NCBI GenBank assembly: GCA_003640385.1
Contig: RCAB01000144.1
Location: 1-64,000, forward strand
DNA from: Setaria digitata
Taxonomy: Eukaryota; Nematoda; Chromadorea; Rhabditida; Setariidae
Length of the DNA stretch: 64,000 nucleotides
Direction of reading: 5' to 3'
Shown here: piece by piece, positions 1 to 9,350 of the stretch
Numbering within the stretch: position 1 is the stretch's first letter
Layout: each line of letters starts with the position of its first letter
Translations under genes and position numbers: made by a program
The notes under the pieces: model-generated
Databases searched by the model: none
Told to the model about the DNA's origin: nothing
What the model saw: the letters and a program-made list of their open reading frames with translations, nothing else

Positions 1-37
1 TATATTATATTATATTATATTTATAATATTATATTTG
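1..37. repeat. TATAT simple repeat at the window edge
   Basis: Short AT-only repeat with a TATAT period at the very start of the window. No coding signal is visible in it. Confidence 0.8.
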
Positions 38-574
38 AAAATTGACTTTTGTTCTTCTCAAATACGGAAGTGCATGCGATTATTTTATTTTTGAATACTA
101 AAAAGGCAGTGATGTACTTTGACGCTTTTCCGTCACTTTTACTTATTTGATCTCACCGTCTGATGATATTTTAATGGAAGGTTTCAGTGGCAAATGAATA
201 TTTTTTTAAAATATTTGGGAGGAAACTAAGTGCTGGAATAGGAAGTATCGCAAACGAGTTTTTTTATGTAAGTTCTGGCTGTTTAATTCATTTTGAAAAA
301 CTTTAAAAGCAGAGCGAATGGTGTAATCAATGTTTCCATGTACATTTAACGCTACTTTAAAAATGAATTCATAGTTCCTGCGTTCCTTGTTTATCAGTTT
401 TTCTTTTAACTAGAAATTCTTTCGTTTTTTTTTTTCGTTAGATCGTAATTGATCACAAGATTATTCATATCAGTTCATATTTCAGTTTTACAAAATCAGT
501 TAATTCACAGCAAAGGCGAATATTTTCATAATTTGTATGTAATATTTAGAAAGTTGGCAAATTAAAGCCATCTA

Positions 575-1415
575 TCAAAAACAAGTAATTTTCCGCTCCA
601 TAGACTTTTCAAGAGAGCTGCTTTCTGTTTCAGAATGTCCATTCAGTGTAATTAAAGTAAGAATATGATAAGAGCATTAGTTATACCTAATTGATTCTAC
701 TCTTTCAATATCCTCCATCTTTCCTGTGAGGATTGGAAAGATATGAAATGCAGCTTACCGATTTGTACCATACGTTGAGATCGGTTCTTCGTTCTTTTCT
801 GGACGAAAGCTGCTCTGATTTTTGTTTGTTAATGGTTGATAAATTTGCCCTATCACTTCATCTGTTGATGATTTCCGTACTTCCGATAATGATAAGTTAA
901 TTGGTTGGATAAAAAAAAGTATTTATGAAAAAGCGTTGGTTAGGTATATTTATATGTCATTATCAGTCTACTCGTCCACTGTTTGTTTAAATTCTTTTCA
1001 ATTTCAAAATTTCGCTATTTCATTTTTATAAGAAAAAAATAAGGCAGAAATACCTAAGTGCACAAAAAGAGCTTATGACAATGAAGATGTTTAAGTTTAA
1101 GTTTTTTTTTTTATTTCAGAATGGCACTTTAGATTTTCCTTTTACTACGGCTGGATTTGATTGAAACGGTTGAATTTACTGATCTGATTCAGTTGCTGAG
1201 AAGTGCAAAAAGAGATCGAACAACTACAAAACTAACTTTTTGAAATATTAGAACTTAAATTATCAAAACTAATTCTGCTAAATATTTAGTTGAATTATTC
1301 GTGCATACGTTTTGTTTCGATTTGTTGTATCGTCCATTTTTTTCAAAAAATTCCTGCCATTCATTTTTCTTTACTTTTGATCCTGGCACAAATTAGTTTT
1401 TTCTGACTGATTCAT
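575..1415 (-). CDS. tentative four-exon gene for a small charged protein
   Basis: Not a recognised family. On the minus strand four short segments join in phase: exon 1 1415-1375 (ATG, begins MNQSEKTNLCQDQ), exon 2 1183-1146, exon 3 879-759 (alternative acceptor at 861, also in phase), exon 4 617-575 with a TGA stop. Exon 3 ends at a strong donor (CG|GTAAGC); exon 1 ends AA|GTAAAG. The product would be about 80 residues (74 with the alternative acceptor), hydrophilic, rich in Ser, Asn, Lys and Glu, with no signal peptide or membrane segment, and contains DEVIGQIYQPLTNKNQ. Another open frame overlaps exon 1 (around 1255-1390), so the 5' end is uncertain. It lies head-to-head with the pepsin inhibitor gene, with about 185 bp between the two starts. 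It could also be the charged tail of a larger gene whose other exons I missed. Confidence 0.35.
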
Positions 1416-1600
1416 TTTTTTTTTTTTCGATTTACACTTTCTTAACTTTCGATGTAACATTTTTGCTCCTTCTTCGAAGTCGTCATTCTTCTCAATAATT
1501 TTTCTTAAATGTCGTTTATTTATTAATTTCTTTCTTTATTTTTTCTTTCAGTCCATTAAAATTCAGTGCTGTTATCAGTTCAACTTTATCAGATGCCCAT

Positions 1601-3249
1601 ATGACGAAAACGTTGTTAGTTCTATTTTTTTTCTTCCAGCATTTTTTATTTTTCTGTTTTTGAATTATTTCCAGTTTTTATATAAACTTGTTACTGCTAC
1701 ACTGAATCATTTATTAACAGAGAATTCAACAGACATGGGACAAAAAAAATTAATAAACTGATCCAAACCTGAAATTGCTGCTTATCTTTCACTCCAATTG
1801 CCAACTGAAATGAAAATTTTAATACCTGAGCCACAGCTGCGAAATGTTAGCAGTAATATGGAGCTTTTTTGCATAGATTAGAAAGTGCACTGAACAAAAT
1901 CTAACAATTTCTACAATCATTTCGAGATTTTCAGTCTTTGTTGTTTGTTCTTTCTTACAACAATGGGGAAGTTATTAGCACAGAATTTACATATTAATAG
2001 TTTCAATGGAAATGTCGTATGTGTCAACAATGTGTGCTACAACTTGAGTGGTAATGCAGGTGCTCATACGCAAATGGGATGCCATGTTGTTGTAATTTAT
2101 TACTATTTTACTTAATTATTCACTTATTAATTATCATTATCGTTTTATTAATCAATAATTACTTTTGTTATCGTTATTTTTTTTTTTTTTTTTGTTTCAC
2201 TTTCAGTTATTTTGATTCGGATTATTTCTTTCCATTTCTGACCAATAAATTCTAACAAATGAAATTAACGCAAAAAATAAGTTGAATTTAATTAAAAAAT
2301 AATAGAACAATTATTTTCAGAATGGTAAAATCTATAAAAATGGAAAATATCTTCGTGATGTGACAGCAGCAGATTATAAAAGATTGCAAATTTTTAGTGA
2401 TCAAGTGAGTCGTTGGAGTAATGATCTTCAAGACAGCATACAACGAGTCGGTCTTTTTTTCTTAGTTCATTTTTTAATATGCTCGAAAGATAATTAATTA
2501 ATCTTTAATGAGCGTATCAAACGTACCAATAAGTCGCTATCTATTTCGAGGAATGTTAGTATTATTTGGAATTTTTGAAATGCTGAAAAAACGAAAACAA
2601 ATCGAAAAGTTTAAAATTATTATTTACAATTTTTACCTCTAACGCTCTAATTAGAAAAATTTTTGTTAGGATGGATTATCTGTTGTCAGACTTATCATAT
2701 AATTGGTGCATATTCTGATTTAAAAAATTTGATTTTCTGACTAATAAATAGCCAGAAAACTTTAGCTTATCTTTTGCGAATAATCGATAAAACATTCAAA
2801 CATATAAAATGAAAAATATTTTTTTATCCAATCTTTCATCCATGCAAAGCTAATTAATTTTTTAGAATATCCAAAAGGAAAAAAGAAAAACTGTAATATT
2901 TAGAAACTGAAATACTGAAATAAAACTAAATGCTTTATCTTATAACCAGATGATAATATTGCAAACCATTGAAGTAAAATAATATCATTAACAAAAGTTC
3001 AATTATATTTTTTAATGATACTGTAATATTTTAATTTTGCAATAAAACAGAACATTGATAATTTTAATGTGATTCGTTGTAACAAAAATATAATTGTAGA
3101 GTTTTCCATGGGATCCACGAAATCCGTCTCACACGGAATTTCCTTGGAATATGTTCAGCAGTATACGAGCAAAACGTCGTTCGAAACGTGGACTGCATTC
3201 AAGAGTGAAACGATTAATGCCTTTTCCGGAAGTACCATACTTATGCTGA
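1601..3249 (+). CDS. pepsin inhibitor-3-like secreted protein
   Basis: Aspartic-protease inhibitor of the nematode pepsin-inhibitor-3 family (Ascaris PI-3, filarial Ov33 type), predicted to be secreted. Exons: 1601-1611, 1935-2091, 2321-2404, 3100-3249; 133 residues. The tiny first exon gives MTKT, which joins in phase to a hydrophobic run (LCCLFFLTTMGKLLAQ) to make a signal peptide. If that exon is wrong, the next ATG is at 1963 and no signal peptide remains, so 1601 is preferred; a TTTCTTTCAG site at about 1551 could be the trans-splice acceptor. Family signatures are a MGCHV segment followed by KIYKNGKYLRDVTAADY (residues 59-75), matching the GCSV...KYVRDLT core of PI-3, and a C-terminus ending FPEVPYLC. 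Only one repeat is present against two in Ascaris PI-3. The C-terminal exon holds basic RAKRRSKR and RVKR stretches resembling furin sites. The splice donor of exon 3 (CAA|GTGAGT) is very strong. Confidence 0.8.
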
Positions 3250-3984
3250 GAAAATTCAAAAAAAAAAAAGTGATGAATTTTTTTTCTAATTAATGTGATA
3301 AAATCATCACATTATAAACTAAAAGATTGGAAAATGTTTTTCCTGAAATTAAAGCAAAAAAGAAAAAAAACCAAAAAATTATATAATTAAAATTTGTGTG
3401 TTTTTGCAAACTGAAAAAAATCAGAAAATTTTTGAAAAAATTAAAATGAATTAGGTAAAGAATTTTTTTTTTTACTAAAAAAAATCAAAATATAGGACAA
3501 TTTTTCGTTTTCAATCCTTTATTCGTCCAAAGCTAATTTCAAATATCTTATGGAATTGACTTTTTTTTTTGTTGTTGAAAAAGGAATAAAATTTTATTTT
3601 ATGCTGGACATTTTTTTTTCTTTTTTTTTTCAAGCAAAATAACAAAAATATAAAATACTACAAAGAAACTGTAACACAGTGGGATAAAATATAAAAAAAA
3701 AAACTTTGCTTTAAAAAAAAAAAAAAAAAAAAAACTTTTCAAAAAAAAAAAAAACTTTTCATCAATTCTTTTGTCTGTATAAAACAAAAGAATTGATGAA
3801 AAAGCACTTCTCAGTTTAGATTTGTTGTAACAATAACTTAACTGAAGGAAAATAAACAATGTTTAGTCATCGTAACAACAAAACTTCGTCGGTCACCTGT
3901 GCAACTACAATTAATTATTTCGGATTGAAATAATCACCGATTTGTTCGAACTAATTGATGACTAATTTTATCGAACGAATCTAA
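3250..3984. other. AT-rich intergenic stretch
   Basis: Long poly(A) and poly(T) tracts and one perfect hairpin. Minus-strand open frames here are Phe/Lys low complexity, and I see no gene. Confidence 0.6.
3756..3802. repeat. perfect inverted repeat, 19-bp arms
   Basis: Arms 3756-3774 and 3784-3802 are exact reverse complements around a 9-nt loop. It sits directly after two tandem copies of an A-tract followed by ACTTTTC. Confidence 0.85.
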
Positions 3985-4367
3985 CAAAAGGAGTACAACG
4001 TAGTTCTTTCTCCTAGATTGTTACATTTAGCGAAATATTTGTGTTATCGTTCTGTATTAGTACCAGTACTGATTGACACTGTCATACAACAGGTGATTGA
4101 TATTCCTTACTAAGAGAAGGATGGCGAAGTTGTGCAATCATACAATAAGGTCCTTGAAGTCGTGATATCAGAAGAATTCTCACTGTTAGGACAGTTATCA
4201 GTGATAAGAATGATACACTTATTAGTGTGGCTTGCTCGCTGAGAATAAAATCCAAGCAGCAAGGAATTCTTGAAGAATTCAAAGATATGCAACCATAAAT
4301 GAGTCTTTGTGAGGAGGAAAAATTTTCGGTAAGGGTGACAATGGCGTCCTGTCGTGACTTCTGCTGA
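3985..4367 (+). pseudogene. decayed coding sequence of unknown family
   Basis: Three consecutive stretches read like protein on the plus strand but are broken. One frame runs from 3985 (QKEYNVVLSPRLLHLAKYL...) through an in-frame TAA at 4111-4113 and continues in the same frame (EKDGEVVQSYNKVLEVVISE...). Near 4200 the coding signal moves to another frame (SDKNDTLISVACSLRIKSK...), which meets a TAA at 4296-4298 and then reads on to a stop at 4365-4367. Codon first positions are purine-rich throughout, and the stretch has more G and C than its surroundings. A single lesion could be an unseen intron, but two stops plus a frame change favour a pseudogene. A 98-codon minus-strand frame (4082-4378) overlaps but has weaker codon character. 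I do not recognise the parent family. Confidence 0.45.
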
Positions 4368-5440
4368 TGTTGAAGCAACGGAAGGAAAACTATTTAAGGA
4401 ATCTCAGTCCTCATAAATATTAAGTGCTCATTTGAGCTTATTAAGTTTTGGGTTAATTATTAGCACCTTGACATTTTTTCTACTTCTATCCAAGTAAATC
4501 AGTTGTAGTATTGAAATGCGTAGAAGTTGAAGTGTTTAAAATCAATTATAATGGATTAGCATCAGTACTTCCATAGTATTGTTATAATCACAGTGATCAG
4601 AAATTAATTTTAACTGATGCTGTGATGGGAAAAATTTTCTTAAAGATAATAGCATTTGTATAACTTAACGCCTTAAAAAAATTATTTTAAAAAGTTATGA
4701 ATGGTTTTATCATCAATTTTAATGAGCAAATTGCTAAAATGATAAAATATAGAGCAGCTAGCTCAGTAATTAAATAATTATTTACTTGCTAGAAATTAAT
4801 TACTCATTCATTTGCTTTGTGACTATTTCCTAACAAAGAATTTTACACTATTTTATTTTTCACATGATTTAAAAGAAGGAAGCTAAATTGCATTTTAATG
4901 ATTACAATACCATAACCAGAGAGGGAAAACTTATCAGAAATCAAATTAATATGTGAACTGATTATGTATGAAGTATTTGAAGAATGACACGACACAAATC
5001 TTATCATATGGACCTTGACCTTATGGCATAATTTCCAATACACAGATCACAATATCAACATTTCAACAACTGCATTATATAAACGATCAATGCCTTCGCT
5101 GCAATTTCAATTCATTAAATTGATAAATTCATGCCGTTAATTTTTCTTTTTTCAACAGCGCTTTATCAATTTTATACCTTATAAATCACTTTAAAATTTA
5201 AAACAAATTTAAATAATATATTTCCAACATTTAACATTCACCAATGAATCAAAAAAAAGTAAAGAACGAAAGATTTATTTAAACCATATTTTAGCAAATC
5301 TTTCTTCTTTCACGTTTTTTTTTTTTCTCTCTCTCTTGACATTTTTGCGCACCGCGTCGCTACCTACGTAAGCAAATGAAATGAGTACTTTTTGCTCCAT
5401 CACGTGATTTATTTCTGTCCTCACTGAAACATAGATGGAG
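4368..5440. other. intergenic, collagen upstream region
   Basis: No supported gene. A CT-rich tract near 5320 and a CACGTG hexamer at 5401-5406 lie upstream of the collagen start; neither is shown to be functional. Confidence 0.5.
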
Positions 5441-5448
5441 TATTTCAG
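5441..5448 (+). other. probable spliced-leader acceptor of the collagen gene
   Basis: TATTTCAG, six nucleotides before the collagen ATG at 5455. No upstream coding exon is evident, so a trans-splice acceptor is the natural reading. Confidence 0.55.
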
Positions 5449-5454
5449 AATCTG

Positions 5455-7454
5455 ATGGATGCATCTAAACAGTCGCTAATCACAATAATTATTTCCCTCT
5501 TCTTGCTTGGACTACTCAGCGTCATACATTTGTCATTATTTTTACGTATTGAGCGTACGAAGGAACATTTGCAAAAACGTATATTATTCTTGGAGGTGTT
5601 AAATTTTTATTTCCCGATTACTAATTCTTTTTTTTTTTCTGTTGAAATAGCTTAACTTGTTTGCTTTTCATGCTACTACTTGATGAATAAATTCAAACAT
5701 ATTGATTTTGAGCCTCATTTAAAAAATTTCGTGCATTTTTGATCAGTTTGTTTTAAGTGATAAATTTGCAACTTTAAATATTCATTTCCTGGATTGATTA
5801 ATTTTCATAAATTTATTTTAAAGCAAGAATTTTTTACCTTAATTTTTAAAATTTTATTTTTATATTTACTTCAAACGATGAGTTAGGATGTTTAATCATT
5901 AAAGCTGTATTTTTAATGCATAACCGTTGTCTCATTTGCATATTCCTTTTTGTTCTGCTTCATCAAAACATTTATCCAAAAATACACGATGACAACACTA
6001 AATGGCAACAATTTTTCTTTTTTTTTTTTTTTATTTCTTCAAAAATATTAATCAAAATTAATAATCGAATTGATCTAAAGCGATTTAAACACCATAAACA
6101 ATTGCAAACATTTTCATTTTTACCTGTTCTAAACACAGGTACGCAATCAAACGGCTATGCCAGAGAGGCAAATTAAGTGCACCGATAAAAATTACAATTC
6201 AAATTCTAATTTCAATTACAGGAAACAAGACAGAGCATTTGGATAGATATTCTCGCATTACGAAAACGTCAGATCAAAAAAAGAGGTTAACTGGATGGTG
6301 CTATTTCTATTACCATAATTTTCGTAATATATTTAATCATGATTAATTACTAAGGACTAAAATATGAGTATTAAATTAGATTAAATTAGTAAGAAGTTTA
6401 TCAGTACACTTTGGCAATTTTTTTTTTCTCAAAAAATTGTATTAATATTTCAGATGTTTATACAGGACATCTCATATTAAATCATTACGAACAGTGCAGA
6501 TCATGCATCACTTTGGAATGTCCACCCGGACCCGAAGGACCACCAGGTATAGATGGTGAACCGGGAGCTGATGGAGTTCCTGGTAGACCGGGTAAAGCGG
6601 GAATTGATGGTATCGATATATTGGACCATGTTGAGCCTGATTTTCCATGGTTATTTCTTATTATATTTTGTTGATTTATTATCATTTTAACCGGAAACAC
6701 TCCCTTAATTTTCGATATTCGATTATTTAATTGAATTTAGATCAAAAATTGAAATAAGGAAAGGATAAAAGGAAGATTCCTCTTTTAATCCATATTATTT
6801 TCAATATGCAAAAAGCATTTTTGAAAAATATATTGCTTTTAGCCTAAAAATGACAAATTACAGCGTGATTTGTCCTGCAGGACCACCAGGGAATCATGGA
6901 CAACAGGGGGAGCAAGGTAGACCGGGCATGCCTGGCGAGGCAGGACCACCGGGATTACCAGGAAGACCGGGATTACCAGGTCGAGTGGGACCAGCAGGAC
7001 CACCGGGTAAGCAAGGTGAGGAAGGTGATGCCGGTATTAAAGGAGCACCCGGTGATGATACTATTGGAGGAATTGGTATCAAAGGACCACCAGGACCACC
7101 AGGACCACGTGGTCCAAAAGGTCCACCTGGACCAAATGGCATTCCTTCCAATATTATGGGACCTGTAGGGCCTATCGGTGAAAAAGTAAGTTGTTATTCA
7201 GGAACACTTAAATAAAGCTACGAAGCATGGAATTTTGCGATTTTCTAATCCGTTGATGCGAAATTCCATGGATGCTGCTCATTAATTAATTATTTCAGGG
7301 ACCACAGGGCCCACCAGGAAAACGTGGTGAGCCAGGACCGTCAGGACCAAATGGATTACCTGGCGATGTTGGCCCACCAGCAGGGCACTGTGAATCATCT
7401 TGTGGTATACAAGATGTAGTTGGACCATCTCTTATAGAATTAGACGCTCAATAA
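5455..7454 (+). CDS. cuticle collagen
   Basis: Structural collagen of the nematode cuticle, made as a membrane-anchored or secreted precursor and processed by a furin-like protease. Exons: 5455-5595, 6222-6285, 6454-6649, 6864-7185, 7299-7454; 292 residues, a normal length for the family. Residues 7-30 form a hydrophobic segment. Residues 51-64 ([14 protein letters not shown]) match the N-terminal homology block and carry the RKRQ processing site. A short Gly-X-Y block (about 94-124) is flanked by Cys 83, 86 and 91 and then by [11 protein letters not shown] (Cys 134, 137). A long interrupted Gly-X-Y block follows, with breaks near DDTI and SNIM. The C-terminus has Cys 272 and 276 in GHCESSC. 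All exon phases agree, and the Cys at 134 is created by the exon 3-4 junction. Open frames on the opposite strand are Gly/Pro shadows. I do not assign it to a named col gene. Confidence 0.93.
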
Positions 7455-7455
7455 A
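7450..7455 (+). terminator. polyadenylation signal overlapping the collagen stop codon
   Basis: AATAAA whose TAA is the collagen stop codon. If it is used, the 3' UTR would be only some 10-25 nt. The consensus is exact; its use is inferred. Confidence 0.45.
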
Positions 7456-7574
7456 GATTCATAAGGTTATGTAGAATGAAAAAAAATCTGTTGAATTAAT
7501 TTTTTTTTGTCTTTCTAATTATGCTATTAACAGCTGTTAATTTAATCAAATATTTTATTCATAAAACAAAAGAT

Positions 7575-7798
7575 TTCTGTTAATTAGTGATTTTTTATAC
7601 CCTCATCTTAATATCTTAAAGTACCGTTGTGGACAAATTAATGCAAAGAACTAATTAAATTGTTTAATTAAATGTTTTATTGAAATTCGTATCAAATTTA
7701 AAAATTCTGTGTTAATTAGTGACTGTTTACATTTCTAGCCTAATATCATGAAGTATTATTGTGGGTTAAATTAATGTCATCAACTAATTAAATGATTT
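7575..7798. repeat. diverged direct duplication of about 92 bp
   Basis: Segments 7575-7665 and 7705-7798 align along their length: both begin TTCTGT, contain GTTAATTAGTGA near the start, ATTAATG in the middle and CTAATTAAAT near the end. Copies are offset by about 130 bp and differ at many sites. No coding content is seen. Confidence 0.7.
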
Positions 7799-8486
7799 GC
7801 ACTAATTGCTACTTGTTAAACAATCACGATTTATCAAAGAAATAATTTTCTAAACAAAATTACGACATAAATTGAAATTATGGAGATAAAAAGTTATGAA
7901 TGCAAATGAGGAAAACAGCTTTTAATAAAAGTTCATGGAATTGGATGGATTTTCCAATTCTTATCCGAAGTTTCCATCTTTTTTTTCCACTCAATTTCTT
8001 ACCTCTAGATCAAAAGCAGAACTTCCTGTATTTCATAACTGAACTATAAATTCCGTGTAATGATTGATGTTCGTGATTCGAAAATGCCTATAAATTTCAG
8101 TAATTTGAATTAATGGAAATAACAATTTTATAATGAAGTGATGCTAATTATCAACTGATAAATTTCTTCAATTTTTGAAATTCTCTAGCAAATTCAATTC
8201 CCGCAGCACTTTTTAAATTTTTTGAAAACTTTCTTTAATTAACTGCATCTCGTTCACTACCATCTTTGCGAAAAGTTTATTTATTCTCTCTGTTACCTCA
8301 GAAGGAAAAAAAAAACAAGGAATATGTATGCAAGAGAAAGGAAGAAAGAGGGGGAGAGAATGATGAAAAAGGTCAAGGCATGAAAAGATAAAAGTATCAC
8401 AACAATGTTGTGCAAATTTCCGAGATGATTTGAACCAGGCAGCGTTGTACCGATGTTCAACTGAACAGACTTGCTTCCGCGAATAA
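7799..8486. other. intergenic stretch
   Basis: No supported plus-strand gene. A minus-strand frame (8293-8499) includes GTTLPGSNHLGNLHNIVVIL, which reads like protein but ends in low complexity. It may be debris of the candidate gene just upstream on that strand. Confidence 0.4.
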
Positions 8487-8896
8487 TCAGTAGGTACAAA
8501 GATCCCCCAGAACAGCTTCTCCGCGACTCAATACCCCGGGACTCACCGCCACACTTCCATCTTCATCCAAATAAACTAAACTCCACGATATCATCCTGGC
8601 CCGATGCGTGTTTATATCATCCTGGCCCGATGCGTGTTTACTGGTCGGCCGACATGCAGTAATGGCGGTAGTTACTATGTTCTGGTAGTTCTGAGTAGTA
8701 CCAGATATTCCATTACCGAAAGGGATTTGAAAACTTTTTAAAGAATATTTTCTAACATCTTGGAATGAAAAAGTTCTCTTTTTAAAGATTACTAGTGATA
8801 ATGTTGTTGTTGTTGATGGAGGATACGCTGAATCTGTCTGTGTAGCCCATATCCGAAGTATGCCTCAGTGTCACCGTATTTCCGAAATATTTCCAT
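8487..8896 (-). CDS. tentative two-exon gene in a GC-richer patch
   Basis: Family not recognised. On the minus strand an ATG at 8896 opens MEIFRKYGDTEAYFGYGLHR, followed by a run of four Gln (exon 8896-8793, donor TA|GTAATC). A 59-nt intron leads to exon 8733-8487, which continues FQIPFGNGISGTTQNYQNI and stays open for 81 codons to TGA. Phases agree; about 116 residues in all. Many codons are RNY and first positions are purine-rich. The second exon contains two exact tandem copies of a 26-bp unit; 26 is not a multiple of three, so one copy changes the frame and the residues beyond it may be aberrant. The acceptor (AAAAAG) is poor. It could be a recent pseudogene, a real small gene, or a captured fragment. 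A shorter plus-strand frame overlaps (8471-8662). Confidence 0.35.
8589..8640. repeat. exact 26-bp tandem duplication
   Basis: Copies 8589-8614 and 8615-8640 are identical and GC-rich (they contain CCTGGCCCGATGCG) in a window that is otherwise very AT-rich. Confidence 0.95.
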
Positions 8897-9021
8897 TCCT
8901 TTCAAGTGGAAAGAAAGAAAAACAAACAGAAGTAGAATTCTCAAATTTAAAAGAACTCGGTGGTGTACGCTCTGCTAAACTAAAAAAAACGCCTAAAATT
9001 TAAACCTAAAAAAGTTGAATG

Positions 9022-9081
9022 TATAGATATATATATATATATATCTATACATATATATATATATATATATATATCTATACT

Positions 9082-9117
<36 letters not shown>
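9022..9117. repeat. (TA)n microsatellite with self-complementary blocks
   Basis: Alternating TA tract interrupted by TCTATAC and TTTC. The flanks TATAGA and TCTATA can pair, giving a cruciform-prone structure about 230 bp upstream of the acyltransferase start. Confidence 0.9.
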
Positions 9118-9119
<2 letters not shown>

Positions 9120-9350
9120 ACCTGGATACATAGAAGCCGCAGATTATCATAATTTTGCTGCATCGAAAAATTTGATAAACTTATTTTTTTTTTGTTTTAT
9201 TCTAAGGAAATTATTGTTTGTTATGGTTAATTAGACCTTTCTCACGATGTTAGTTGTTACGCATTCGTAAAAATTGCTATAGAAATCACCAAAATGAATG
9301 AGACATTGCCATTTATTATTATTATTTAATTTTTGTATTTACTACAGGAA

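Noticed and set aside
6485..7168. Gly/Pro-rich and other long open frames overlapping the collagen exons on both strands
   Set aside because: They are antisense or shifted shadows of the Gly-X-Y repeats; the in-phase collagen model explains the region.
8662..8690. Resemblance of GGCGGTAGTTACTATG to the conserved 28S site used by R2 elements
   Set aside because: The match is short, imperfect and not extended on either side; probably chance.
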